From Maea johnstoni (taxonomy: Eukaryota > Annelida > Polychaeta > Spionida > Magelonidae): a stretch of DNA of 64,000 nt. Made by a program: the position numbers and the translations under genes. Location: NCBI GenBank assembly GCA_963942565.1, contig OZ012690.1, positions 42,160,817-42,224,816 on the forward strand, read 5' to 3'. Position 1 is the first letter of the stretch, and each line of letters starts with the position of its first letter. Of this stretch, positions 51,021 through 63,236 are shown piece after piece. The notes below the pieces were generated by a model, which saw only the letters and a program-made list of their open reading frames with translations, was not told the origin of the DNA and did not search any database.

Positions 51021-52569
51021 GGGCTGCATAGTATCAATCCCATTATCCTGCACTTATAACAGATAGTCTGGACAGACCGGCCCAGTCTATCAGACCAAGC
51101 TGCATCAGGGTGGTTCACCTCTAACATCCCGGCCCCAACCTGGAACAGTGAACCTAGTGAACTCCATCGCTTTGTTTTACCAAATCATGCATTAGGTGCC
51201 ATGGTATCCAAACAATTTTGAAATCATCTCAGAACCCAAAACAATATCTAAGAGACACTTCAGAAAGGTTTTACAACAGAGAACGAACAATTTCAGTTGA
51301 CCTCAACTTTCAGCTGGTGTTATTATTTACCATGTTTTGACTATAATTGAGCACTTTTGTTCGAGCTAGTATTCTACCATATGCTGCTCACATCAAGGTG
51401 TTGTTCGTCTCGCTGCCTATTCCTGAGGAGAAGTGTAAACCAAGATGTCTGCCCGCTGCTCGGAGCTGCCGATGTTTCTCTAATGACGATCATTTCCTCG
51501 GCCAGGGTTATCTCTGCCTCAACCTGGTTGCAGGCAGTTTGGGATGTGCCTTCCAAAAACGCTGTGTGGTATCTCGGGCACTTTCTTCAGAGGGTAGGTC
51601 CGATTTCCCCAGACATCCCATTGTAGTGTTCGTGCTTATCTTGGCCATCGCATTGTAGTGGTATTTTTTACCAGCGCTGGCCGGCTGAGATGTGTTTGTG
51701 GAAGATAAGAAGTAGCCATGCAGAGTCTCTGGCACCTTATCTAGGTTCTTCATCTAGATACAGTGTCTTAAAGCCATTCGCATACGGCCGCTCAAAATGT
51801 TTCGAAAATTTTGTAAATAATTCATCAAATCAAGAAGTTTTATGGAACATATGTGTATGAATTTACATCTTTAAGAAGTGATATTTTCCTGCATTATACA
51901 TTTAAATTCCCAGTGGTTTAATTTTGGTGGATAAGGTCATAGGGAAGGAAAATATGTTGAAATCAAGTCCTACTACTGTAGATATTATTACCCTACATGA
52001 TAAATTTATTGGCCATGGCGATTATTTCTGAAGCCTTGGGTTACTGAGTTTGTGTAGAAGGCAATCTCTGGCTGGCTCTAGAAAATGTGTAATATTCTTG
52101 CCTAACAAAATCACCTTCCCCATCTGCAGGCTGCCATAACTGAACAAAGAGCCTGGATAGTAAACTTTTCCTCACTTGACTTTCTCATATAGGAATTCTT
52201 CATCGCTCCCATCTCTGCACCGCTAACGCGAATTGATTTTCCACATCGTCCCATCGCGGATGATCATCTCAAGCCTCTCGACCAATGAAAGAGCGCCGAG
52301 ACCCATCGCTGGCCGTGAGGAGCAAAATGGATCTGTGCCACCATCAGGACATTAAGTGTCTTCTTTACCCTCATATTTCACCCGGGAGGAAAGCTGCATT
52401 TGGAGATGTGTGATGGACAATATGATGTGAGCGTTACGATCAGCAGGTTCAGTAGGGATTGGGTATAGGGATTACACAGTAACTGAGTAGCTGCCATGTA
52501 TAGGGAAGATACAGAACACTGTAAATGCTCACAGTGGCCAAAAGCAGCCGTACAATTATGGAGAATTAT
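51021..52569. other. non-coding stretch
   Basis: Unique. Three overlapping open frames of 60-103 codons at 51347-51753 lie in a GC-richer block with no recognised domain. Confidence 0.4.
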
Positions 52570-52737
52570 TTCTGGTGCAAGCAAAGTTGTGATAAGACTT
52601 GAAGGAGAAATGTCAATCAGAACCCTATCTACAACTCTCCTTCAAATGTTTTGTAAAATAATTCTGCATTCCCAAGTTATTGTCAAAGGTGTTATAGAAT
52701 CAGACGAAAAATCTTCAAGGTGCTCCTAAAGGGTTAA
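52570..52737 (+). mobile_element. family B MITE, right two-thirds
   Basis: gataagacttgaaggagaaatg, caactctccttcaaatgttt, ccaagttattgtcaaaggtg, cagacgaaaaatcttc and ctcctaaagggTTAA. The left third is lost. The right TTAA is followed at once by acccattctgg, possibly the start of another copy. Confidence 0.72.
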
Positions 52738-52934
52738 ACCCATTCTGGGTGTGGAATCCTTCGAGTGATACTTAGAAATTAACTTAGGGAACAAAATTCA
52801 TAAGCATCATGTCACAAAGTCAAGCAGGACTCAGACTCCTTGAGGGTATTTTGGGATCCTCCTTTCCTCCTTCTCCTCATCTCCCAATCATCTTTACCTA
52901 CTAGGTTCTCCTCCTCCTCTTCATAACAGGTAAT

Positions 52935-53063
52935 GCTGAGGAGGAGGAGGGGGAGGAGGAGGATGAGGAGGATGAGGATGAGTAGGAGTTGGAGGAGGAG
53001 GAGTAGGAGGAGGAGGAGGGGAGGAGGAGAGGAGGAGGAGGAGAGGAGGAGGAGGAGAAGGAG
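52935..53063. repeat. (GGA)n microsatellite
   Basis: About 130 bp of gga with gat, gta and gaa variants. The purine-only strand could form triplex DNA. Ser- and Leu-rich frames are artefacts. Confidence 0.93.
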
Positions 53064-53324
53064 CACCTGAACATGGTCCCGTAACGAGCATCATGATTGG
53101 TTGGGCTTGCCAGATGAGCAGGAGAAGGCCCCGTTCCCCTCATCCAGCACTCCCTACACCTGGGCCAATTACTGCTAAATTGAATCTCTTTGATTGATGC
53201 CACTCAGCACTAACGGCGGAGTGGGAGGAGAGAGAAAGGGGGGAGGGTCTGGAGACAGTCGTGCAGTACATCAACGACGACTCTGCTACAGAACACTTCA
53301 AAAATCAGGCTGGCGAACTTACCT

Positions 53325-53470
53325 GTTAATGCAAAAAACTTCCTCAAATTATGTTTAGATCTATGATACTTTTGACAATAACTTTGGAATTGAGAATGAT
53401 TTTTATAAAATATGTGAGGGAGTTGTTGGTTATGTTCTGATTCACATCTTCGTCTACATCTCTTAATTCA
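53325..53470 (-). mobile_element. family B fragment
   Basis: tagatctatgatacttttga, caataactttggaattgaga, tgattt, gggagttgttggttatgttc and tgattcacat. The left end reads cctgTTAATGC and the right hairpin arm is gone. Confidence 0.65.
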
Positions 53471-53819
53471 AATTGCCAGGCTGCACATGTTTGAGCATTT
53501 GTGGTTTAAGAGTAATGTTGGTTATGTAAGTGGCTATCAGAGGTGTTCCCAGGAGGGTGTTCCAGGAGGTAAAGCGTTAAAGCTGAACACCTCCATTTCA
53601 GTCCCTAAATAAATCTTGCTAGTGATGTATCACGGAGAGGAGGGGATCTGTCTCACCAAGGACATGCACATCCCACTCCATCAGTTCCACTCTCTATCTA
53701 CATATATCATAGCCTGGGAAACAAAACTTGACTACCTCTCAATCCCTGTTATCATGATCTCTTCTACGGAATTTGGAATTTCGATATTCATCAATTTCTT
53801 TTGCCATAACGTGGCTAAA

Positions 53820-54010
53820 TCGAGCCTAGCAAATTGTAATTTGTGGAGGATTAAACGTACTGCATTGGCAAAACCCACTGCCTAACCCCAAAGTCACTGG
53901 CAACTTTATCACATGCCCTGGCCAGGATTCCAAACCAGGCAGTGATGGGAGAGCCAGGGAGACAGCCAACAGTCAGTGGCAACACCTTAGAACACTTGGC
54001 CATAAAGACA
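53820..54010 (-). mobile_element. tRNA-derived SINE, tRNA-Leu-like head
   Basis: On the minus strand, tggccaagtgttctaaggtg (about 53984-54003) matches a polymerase III A box of the long-arm tRNA-Leu or tRNA-Ser type. ggtttggaatcctgg (about 53922-53936) matches a B box with one extra base. The spacing fits a tRNA with a long variable arm. Downstream is a SINE-like core (gataaagttgccagtgactt) shared with 47495-47580 and 62452-62725. The 3' tail was not identified, so the right limit of the element is approximate. Confidence 0.65.
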
Positions 54011-54519
54011 AGCATATTTCACAATTTGGGCACCCAGTGTCTGAATCCTGGCTAAGCCACTGATGTCATTCCTGGAATCTGCTAGCCTTCCTAAATTCTC
54101 AGAGTAACACAAAGGGGGGACTGAGGGAGTAAGAGTTAGTATGGACAGTACCATGAAGACAAACTCCTGATCGCGATCAATTGCAATCACTCAATAACAT
54201 ACCCCTCTCATTTCAAGCCAGCGTAAGGGTTAGCGGGAGGTCTGTGGAGAAATTGCCTTTCTGATTGCCACTAATGTGTTTCTGGGGAATACGGCATGCT
54301 TTATGACATGCTGGAATGGGGATCTTGAAACCTATGACCATGCAAAGGCTGGGTGGAACAGGTTGGGTTTGGTAGCAGCGGGATTGGTCTGATGGAAACC
54401 ATGTTCATTAAGCAGGATGGCTGGGATCTGGAGACTGGGGAAAGCAAAGCGATAAATCAACCAATAAGATCAGATGCATGCAGTAAAAATATCACTTATT
54501 GAAATAGACTCAGACAGCT
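54011..54519. other. non-coding stretch
   Basis: 54029-54059 carries the short repeat also seen at 17944-17985 and may belong to the SINE neighbourhood. Otherwise unique. Confidence 0.4.
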
Positions 54520-54770
54520 TGGGTCCTGGTGCATAAATACATAGCAAGTTTATTGTTACATCAGCCCTGGTCCTGGTTGCATAAAATACATATTAAGGTT
54601 ACTGTAACTTGTAGTAAAGGAATTTTTCTAGATGCTAAATATGTTAATATATCTTGGTGCATAACAAATTAATTGTTACTTCTAGCTTAGGAATTTCCAT
54701 ACGCTGAATATGTTGATTTATCTTTTTGCAAAATAAAAACCCATTAAGTTAAGTGCTACTTCTAGTTTTA
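54520..54770. repeat. diverged tandem repeat, ~70-bp units
   Basis: Four loosely similar units with tcctggtgcataa, atacatann-aag, attgttacttctag, taggaatttcna and gctgaatatgtt phrases. Confidence 0.6.
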
Positions 54771-55089
54771 AAAGGGTACTATAATGGATACTTGATTGGT
54801 CCAATCCAAAATCAATTTTCCTTTCTTTAATCATCATATACAATGTAAATTAATCCAATAGCCATATGAGACTCCATTGCTTCCTGATAACTTTGATGCA
54901 CACCCATATCATATATACATCTTGAGGGTGGGGAAGCTGTCTTGATAAGCTGGGATTCACACTGCTGGAGCTGTAGGTGGCTCTATTTGTAAGCCTACCC
55001 TATTGGCTGTAAGAGGAGAAGGTAAACTGAATGCTTATTGAGACTGTGGCGTCCTCACTGGTGCCAGGCAGCCCGCTCTGCAGGGGGTA

Positions 55090-55159
55090 TGTCTCCATGC
55101 CCATGATAACCACAGACAGCAGGGGATAGTATTTCAGTATTATGATCTACACTTCTCTC

Positions 55160-55190
<31 letters not shown>

Positions 55191-55193
55191 GCC

Positions 55194-55282
<89 letters not shown>

Positions 55283-55690
55283 ATCAATCTTTCTCTTTTT
55301 CATCCTCCTCCTACTGATGTCTCCATACCCATGATAACCACACAGACAGCATGGGGTAGTGTTTCAGTATTATGATCTACACTACTCTCTCTATATATTA
55401 TTACACTACTGTCTCTCCTCCTCTTTCTCCTCCTCCTCCTTATCATTATCCTCTTCCCACTGACATCTCCATGGCCATGATAACCAACCAGACAGGATGT
55501 GCTAGTGTTTCAGTGAAATTATGTTCTACACTCCTCTCTCTGCCATCCTCCTGCTTTTTCTCATCCTCCTTCTTCTCCTCCTCTTTCTCCTCCTCCTACT
55601 CTTCTTTCATGTCTTCCTACTGATGTCTCCCTGGCCATGATAACCGCCCCTGTGGAGACAGCATGTGTTAGTGTTTCAGTATTACTACAC
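55090..55690. repeat. tandem repeat of four ~150-220-bp units, each with a pyrimidine tract
   Basis: Units start at about 55090, 55318, 55466 and 55625 with tgtctccatgnccatgataacc, then cagacagcatgg, tagtgtttcagtattatg, tctacactnctctctct. Each is followed by a C/T tract that differs in kind: about 120 bp of pure CT in unit 1 (55152-55280), CTC/TCC mixes in units 2 and 3, and a short C-rich tract in unit 4. Confidence 0.9.
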
Positions 55691-58600
55691 CCCCCACCCC
55701 CTCTTTTTCCTTCTCTATATCATCCTCCACTTACCCCCTACGGAGTGAGTGGGGGAAGCAACATCCAGCAGGCTTGACCAAAGAGGTACAGCAATGAAGA
55801 GAAACTTTTAAACAGCACACTGTAGTGGCCATCTTATAGCCAGCAGCATGGCATAGGTCAAACTGACCAACTATACATACAGCAACTCAATGAATTGCCT
55901 CTGGTTTCCAATAACATGAGAGAGTGGGTATTATATTACAAATATTAATCAAGGCTCTGATGGTTCCTGGCAAATATGATATAATGAGATGCGCCCGACA
56001 CTGGCTGCAGGATGTGTGTACTATATCACAAATCCCCTTACCCTATGGTAGTGCTAGCCTTACTGGTGTATGTAGCAGAGGCCAATGCACAACCCCCCTC
56101 TGAAACATCCCCCCCCCCTACCCCATTCCACAGCTGATGCTGCACATCATGAACAGAACTGGCTTTGTTTAGATTTGTCATCATCTGGACCACTTTGCAT
56201 CACACAGGATTCCTTCTTAGGTAATAATGAGATAATATACATGTTATCACAAGTATATGACATTGGCATGGCCCTGAAACATGTATACTGCCCAGGGGGG
56301 AAGTTTCTGCAGCCTGGCATGCCTGCAACTCTCATACTGTTTATTTTCAACACCAATATAAGCCACTAACAAATGGCAAACTCACATGGCAGGCCTTAGG
56401 GGTTGGCAAACATGTTCCCAGGCCCAATGCAAAACGCCAACCACCAGGAACATGTATAGTAAAAGCTCCACATGGTTCATATTAATTTCACAGTATCAAT
56501 CCCTGGCATTAGATATGGCACCTCTGCAGCGTGATATCAATAAAAAGTCAAGGCCCTGTTAGAACAACCAACAAATGCGAGTAGATCTAAGCTGCAAGAT
56601 TTTGGCCATCTGGCCCTACTCATTCCCAATCGGTGCTAAAAATACCCCCTATCTAGTAATGTCTGTTTCCCCTATCATGTCTTAACCCAGATACTCCCAC
56701 TTACTGGTCAAACCACCACAGGCTTCTAAATACTGTAATAACAGGGGAATATGCAGACCGTGATAGTACTATATGTGAAATCAGTCGCTTCAGTACCACA
56801 ATAAAACCCCATATCTTATTGGTTTTAGTATTCTGGTATTTGACAAAACTGGGTGCTCAGGAGGACCTGTGACTGCCCTCATCCAATGGGATGCAGGTAG
56901 CTATGAATAATGTTTCTTCACAGTGGTAAGTATTGTTAAGAGTATCTTTAAGGTATGAAACGGTAGGATATGATACTTTTTAAAATGATATTGGTACCAG
57001 TATCATTACCTCTCAACGGTATCTAACCCTAGCCCAATCCCTCTCCCCCTATCTAACCCACCATCCGGCTGGAAATGAAAGAAAAACATCAGCCTGCGGG
57101 GAGCGCCAATGTAACCTCATACAATTCTGGGTTGATCATCTTCATAGCACAACTGTTTTACATCTCCGCTGCGATCCTCCCATTCTCTCGACACGTGGGC
57201 GCCCCACACACCCTACCCGCTCAGCCCCAGCCCGCCGAACCCACCAATAAACACATGCACGCCCCCATGGAGAGACCAATCAGCTTACGTTTATCTTCCC
57301 GTGTTCTTACAGCATCCACGGAAACCAGATACACATCTGATTGGCCCAGCTAACATCTGTATAATCTCATCGGGACAATATCTACGCTAATACATTAAAT
57401 GCTTGCTCATTAAAATATAAGTGAGAACAAAATGAAAACAATAAAAACATGCTAAGTAATGCAAAGTAAATGAAAAGAAACAAATGAAAATCATAGCATT
57501 AGAGATCGTGAGAGTTGCCTAAAAATCATACAAACAGAATTGATATAATTCTAATGTACATGTACATCTATTCAAATATGTAATAGCAACAGTGTGTGTT
57601 AGTATGTATGTGTGTGTGAGCATGTGTGTGTGTTGACTTCCTGTGAGAATACCTAGCCAGGAGGCAGATGGAACAAAGCTGATTGCACTCTAATTAACAC
57701 ATTGCTTTTCTTACAGCAACATTTGGCACTGCTGCACTCTGGGACCTCGTTCAAGAATCAACTCTTTCTTGACTAATCTGCGCCACAGATGGCGAGAAAA
57801 AACATAAATACCAAGACACAGCTGCCTTGCTGGCACACACATAGCACACACACTGTTACTACTGACAACCTCTCAGTGGGCCGGTGCCTTGGCTAGTGGT
57901 GCTCTGTCTCGAAAAAAAAAAGTTAGCCATCGGTGTCGACAAGTTTTCAAGTCATGTGGCTTACTGACCTAGTGCTTGTAAGTTAACCAAAGTTATCAGG
58001 AACTCCATTTTACATCAGCCTCCACATTGACAAACACATTTATTTAGACTTAATCATCCACTGTGCCTATTTAGGCAATACCGTTCAGACCAAACATCCT
58101 TTGGAAAAATATTTAAAAAAGTCAGAACATAATTTTCTTCCTTGAACATTTTGTTTTACTCCTAAGAATGTTTTCAACATATAACTACAAGTCATATGCT
58201 CTATGCCAAACATCTACATGGTGAACTTGTACATTTCCATAAGTCTGATCATGAGTTGCTAAAAATGTCTGTCATTGCAGTGATTTGTACTTATTTACCT
58301 GCGTGACTTAGAGCCAGACAGATGAAAGTGATACTAATGTCAGCCCTTTGGCTTCTCCCTAATTTATCATGTGGACTCAGACAGACGTTGACAGTGATGG
58401 TGACTGTACTGTTTCAAGATGGCCGCCCCCAGTGACGCGCCCCAGAAGATGCTGCTACTTGTTTACAGGGACCCACTTTAGTGGCGCTAGAATGTTGATC
58501 TTAGCATCCCTGTCTGCTAATCATCACTGATTATAAGATAATTCACATCTAAATGGAAGGATTGCGGTTCCCACACTAGCCACAACTCAGCTGGACGGCA

Positions 58601-60059
58601 TACATACCTGACCAGAGTGGTCAGTGACCAGAGTGGTCACTGGTCAGTGGAGTTGCTAAGTATAGCGCCCTGTCCACTCCTGGCAACCATGGGTAGTAGC
58701 AAGAATTTAGAAACTGAGGGGCCCAAAATTGGCCATTTTGAAATTTTGGGGCTTCCAACTTTTCAAGGGAGATCACAATATACTCAAATCATTCACCAAT
58801 GAAATTTTGGTTGATTTTTGAGGAAATTCTATGAATTTTTTCTGAGTAAGTAATGCACAGACACTGCCGGGCAAGGGAAATGGCTGCACAATTTGCCCTG
58901 TAGGGCAAAATTCATGCCAAGTAATATTAAGGAACCCCAGAGTCACACAGGATTTTGTACATACAATTAGTGCATAAAACAGTATCTTCACCTTTTGTTT
59001 ATGAAAAACATTTTTAAAAATGAGCAGTATGAGATGATAATGTATTTTAGCTGTACATATTAAACTCTAAACCCTGCCTTCATAGAAGTTAAGGCCTAGA
59101 TAAGTTGACAGCATATGACTTGCCCACAAAAGGAATTCTGTCAGCTCAGGTAGCGAGTGGGTAGATAGGTGAATGACCTTGAGGGGGTGGACAAGGTCAC
59201 GCCATCGCACTGACTTTGTTGACAAAGTGTTCTTTTTTTCCCAAAGCTGTGACAAGAAGAATGACAGGAGGAGGCCTGATTCTTTCACTCAATGATTCAA
59301 CATATTCTGGCCCAATGTTATTTTTTTTATTTGTCAGAAAAGACTTGTTCTTTTCATAACAAAAATGTATTCTTCATGTTTTCATTTCAGACCTAAAGCC
59401 TCAATGGAGTAATCTGAATAACAATTATGCAGTTTAAATTGGATTATGGAGGAACAAAATTAATCCAAATCTGCAACTAAAATGTTGCTTTAAACATCAA
59501 TAGCGGGATGAATGGTCACCAAAATATAACTACAACAGCTCTTAGTTTTTTTGATGATAAATGGGAGGGAAAGTGTGCTTTTAATGTATAAGTTAGGGCC
59601 AATCCGACCAATTTATCGACTCCATGATTAATCCTCCATGCCTTTGTAAATGATATATTAATTTTTTTTTCTGATCAAATGCCCTAACTTCTGACATATA
59701 CAGAAAAATTGGCTTTATTTATGTGAAATATTCCATGTTTCCTAGCATCTGGGGATGCATGTGTTAAGCAGCGCAGATGCCAGTCCACTTGAGGAAATAC
59801 TTCCCTGTCAATGCACAAAGGCAAAAAGGTGCTCCATGGTATACAGAGTACACATCTATTCAGCGCCAAACAATACACTGTTTGTTCTTACCCTAAATGA
59901 ATAACGGGGGCGATTATCTGACCCTATTCGCTGGATGAGCCGTGTTGTTCTTAGCTGCCCTCTCCTTTGATTGGTCGACAAAGGGAAGGTGAAAACATGG
60001 AAATGTATTTTCACGGTTAGCTTGAAACCTGAGCAGATGGAGAAAAACTTCAACCTACT
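55691..60059. other. non-coding stretch, mostly unique
   Basis: No exon or MITE recognised over 4.3 kb. 57060-57360 is GC-richer and repeat-free. Small GT runs lie at about 57590-57640. 58608-58649 has overlapping palindromes, and 58891-58914 a near-palindrome (aatttgccct, gt, agggcaaaatt). Confidence 0.45.
58608..58649. repeat. overlapping short palindromes
   Basis: CTGACCA-gag-TGGTCAG at 58608-58624, GTGACCA-gag-TGGTCAC at 58624-58640, and CACTG-gt-CAGTG at 58638-58649. The first two are direct repeats of one another. Confidence 0.75.
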
Positions 60060-60278
60060 TTCACCCTTCCAATGCTGAGACGACTTTCGTCCAAAGCACA
60101 ATGACGCAAAGATTTTTATAAACCATCTAAACCCTGCCATGTTGGTATTCATTGGAAAGCTCTCGCTGAGTACTCTCAGATGAGTACCCATGTGCCAGGG
60201 TTTCAGTCATTATTCAGGTTTTTTGCATCTTTTTTGTATAGAATTGGCCAAATAAGCCACCAGCAGCATAGGGGTTAA
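60060..60278 (-). mobile_element. family A TTAA MITE, full length, minus orientation
   Basis: TTCACCCTTCCAATGCTGAG (left TTAA changed to TTCA) to GCAGCATAGGGGTTAA. The interior closely follows the family, including gttggtattcattgga and tactctcagatgagtaccc. The right TTAA (60275-60278) is shared with a family B piece. Confidence 0.9.
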
Positions 60279-60345
60279 CCAGTCAATACTTAAGAGTTTC
60301 TCCAGAAATTGTTGTCTGGATCTTTGATACTTTTGGCAAGCAAGT
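60275..60345 (-). mobile_element. family B 5' fragment abutting a family A element
   Basis: TTAACCAGTCAATACTTAAG, agtttctccagaaattgttg, tctggatctttgatactttt; similarity ends soon after. Confidence 0.68.
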
Positions 60346-60594
60346 TCTTAAGAAAAATAAGAATATTTCATAGTATTAATGCGAGATATTGCACACCAAT
60401 ATATAATCCTTATTTGTCAATGGGCCTTCACTGATAACTTTTGTTTTAGCCCTGATAGCGTAAATTAAAAGCAATCTGGAATTTGATGTTTGAGACATCT
60501 AGTTGCTGTTTTAATAAATGGCATATGAACTTAGTACTTGTTTGCCTTTCATTCAACACTCTGACCTTTTCATTAGGTTTTTGGGTGCTTTGGT

Positions 60595-60811
60595 TTAACC
60601 CGTTCATACCTGTAGCAGCCAATAACGTCATATAATATTTTGTCAATATCTTTGTGGGTAACTATTTGAATAAGAAATGTTGATCCGAATCTAATCCACA
60701 ACTTTCGTTGAAATCATTTTGAGAATTTAAGCCAAATTCCTAAGTAATTCTCAGAAATATCCCAGAACGACACTTGCCCAGGAGATCTATCTACAGGCAT
60801 GAATGGGTTAA
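60595..60811 (+). mobile_element. family B TTAA MITE, full length
   Basis: TTAACCCGTTCATACCTGTAG to AGGCATGAATGGGTTAA, 217 bp. Outer ends form a good inverted pair (ttcatacctgtag, ctacaggcatgaa). Interior: caataacgtcata, aagaaatgttgatccgaa, ccacaactttcgttgaaat. Confidence 0.87.
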
Positions 60812-61068
60812 GCATGTTGTGAGTCTGGCAGTGACATTCCTGTACATGTCACATATGCTGACTAACGAGCTTCATTCACCTGGCCGTACAGGTGAGGCAT
60901 TAATAACTGGGTCAATGCCACTCACTGCCTGGAATAAAATAACAGTATAAGAGACGTATGGATACCTAGATCAGTCCAAAAGGATATAAATCTACGTGTA
61001 TACCCATGTCAATATGAATTGAATCTTTATACATCATACTAGTTAATCTAAACTGAGGTGATTTCATG

Positions 61069-61282
61069 TTAACCTAATCATGTCCGTAGCAGCCAAAACA
61101 GCTTAACTATTTTGAGGATATCCCTAAAACAGAAGTAATTTTTACAATATATTTGATTGAGGAATGTTTATTACATTTTACACAATTCTCCTTCAAATGT
61201 ATGCTCCATTCAAAAGGTATTTTCAAAAGTATTACAAGTCGAGACTACACTTGTCAAGAAGATCTCTAAGGTAATGGGTTAA
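61069..61282 (+). mobile_element. family B TTAA MITE, full length
   Basis: TTAACCTAATCATGTCCGTAG to CTCTAAGGTAATGGGTTAA, 214 bp. Interior: gcagccaaaacagctta, atatatttgattgaggaatg, caattctccttcaaatgta, aaaggtattttcaaaagtat. Confidence 0.84.
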
Positions 61283-62451
61283 GTATCTAACCCTGCCCAC
61301 AGGTGAGAGTTCTCCAGATCGTTAGTCACAGGTATGATGACCACTTGACGCTGATGGCTATACAGAGCATGTGATGTCGGTTCAGGGCTAAATGAGACGA
61401 GACTTATAACTATCTTCTATCTGTCACACTGATTAGTATTTTTCCCACCTGGTTGCAGCCCAGGTGAGAGCTATCTAGGTCATCTGCCACAGGTATCCAC
61501 CCTGACAGATGTCCCCTCCTCAGTTGACCTGGAAACTGCCTACACTTGTAATGAGGCTAAATCAGCCCCCATCCACTTACCCACCATGTTAACGTCTTCC
61601 AAAGTAAAACAAGAATTCTTTAGTAACAGCCAGAGTTAATTACCAAAGAGGTAACATAGCTAAGTACTAGTAAGTAGGGCTGCTAACCCCTGGAATCTAC
61701 TGGAAGTCTATGCAAATTTCTATAAGCCTTTCATCAAAATAGTTACATTCAAATATGCAATATAAATTTTGATTGTTTACTATATATAGTACTGCTACCA
61801 GTATATTTAGAGGTCACCAATAGGATTTCCAATAAAAGTTTTACTGGTAGGTGTATAGATATTTTCTAATCATTAGGTAGATTTGAATAGGTGTTGTTTG
61901 GTTTTTCACTAGCCAGCTGTCTTTCTAGTCTGGTATAGTCCAGCAACCACTACCATAGGATAACCCCCACTCCCTCTAGAAAGCATGTTTCCTGCTCACC
62001 TGGCATGGATAGCACACCTATATCCTCACCTATTGATACCACCACATGCCTTATCTCCCCTCCATCTACATGTTCACGGGAGATGCCTCTTAACCATGTG
62101 CCACAAAAAAGCCAGCAGCCGCATTAATACACTACAGCTAGAAAAACACACCGCAATCCTGCGCTTACAATAAAAAGCCATGAAAACGGTAAACTGTTGA
62201 CATGTGGAGCGTCTGCTCAGCTCCATACGGGATCAAACACATTCTTTCATCACTTCTTCACTTCCTGTGCGCCCCACACCGGCCGCCAGACTGAGCGTGA
62301 ATAAACATGATAGAGAACCAGCCCCTGTGAATCCACCAGATCAGGAATGGATCAGGATATGGGAATCAGGCTTTTTAGGTTTGGATTCATTGGAATTTGT
62401 CTAGTCACTTTTTCTGCCATTTGAGGCTAACCTGTCTAACCTGTAACTAAT
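61283..62451. other. non-coding stretch
   Basis: Unique sequence. 61300-61330 and 61460-61500 share caggtgagag, t-tc-aggtc and cacaggtat phrases, a small local duplication. No exon recognised. Confidence 0.45.
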
Positions 62452-62725
62452 GGTTGAGGGAACACAGGAGAATCACTGACTAACCTTAAGTCGCTCCAAA
62501 CTTTATCACATGCCTCCATACCTCCTGGTTCAGTGGCATGTCAGGCCAAGGAACCCATGAGAACCACCGACTAACCTAAAGTCGCTCCAAACTTTCTCAC
62601 ACGCCTCCATACCTCCTGGCTCAGTGCCCTGCTGGGCCAAGGAACCCAAGAGAACCACTGACTAACCTTAAGTCACTGCAAACCTTCTCGCATGCACCCA
62701 GTCTCAGTGACCTTCTGCTGTTTTA
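62452..62725. repeat. 91-bp tandem triplication of a SINE core
   Basis: gactaacct occurs at 62478, 62569 and 62660. Each unit has agaaccactgactaacct, aagtcgctccaaactttctc, acatgcctccatacctcctgg, tcagtg and ggccaaggaaccca. The gac-taacct-aagtc-c-caaacttt-tcacatg order matches the SINE core at 53820-53915 in the same orientation. Confidence 0.8.
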
Positions 62726-63236
62726 GGCCAGGAATTCATCAGAAGCTGCTCTAGCCTTGCTGGCTACAGCAGCGGGTTGTTTTTGAAGTGGGTCGGGAAA
62801 GGGTCAAAGTGTCATGTTACACCTGGCAGCTCTGCTATCAGACTTGAGCATTACCAGACCAACCAACCAACTTCCTTACTACGGCTCCTCCACTCCAGCT
62901 CCCGAGGCAAGCTACTAGGCAAGTTACGGAGCATCAGAGGCAAGCTCCAGACTCCAGAGCCGCCATGGCTGCCCCTACACTGCAAAACTTCTACCGCCCC
63001 ACCAACAACTATGAAAGCCTTCTGCTGCTGTTGATCAAGGTGGAACACCTCTAGCTTCTCCACAGCAGGACAGCAAATCAAACAGCAGTCCCTACCTGAC
63101 CTTGTGATCTGGTACAAACCAAGGTTCAGATGAGAGAGGCGTAGGGGTCTTTGACTAGTGGCAGACTATGGTGGTTGCAGCCACCACCAGGGGTCAGTGC
63201 ATTCATTTGGGAGAGCTACAGTTAGTCAGCAAGTAT
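62726..63236. other. non-coding stretch
   Basis: GC-richer unique sequence. Open frames on both strands (62777-63117) mirror each other and show no known domain. Confidence 0.4.

Noticed and set aside
51347-51753. Overlapping open frames with Cys-rich peptide
   Set aside because: Several frames on both strands are open at once and none shows a coherent cysteine pattern such as EGF or laminin G that would fit a FAT exon.
58888-58914. Transcription terminator-like hairpin
   Set aside because: The near-palindrome with TTTGCCCT arms is followed by no meaningful context in eukaryotic DNA and is probably chance.
62777-63117. Open frames on both strands
   Set aside because: They mirror each other over the same GC-rich DNA and match no family.
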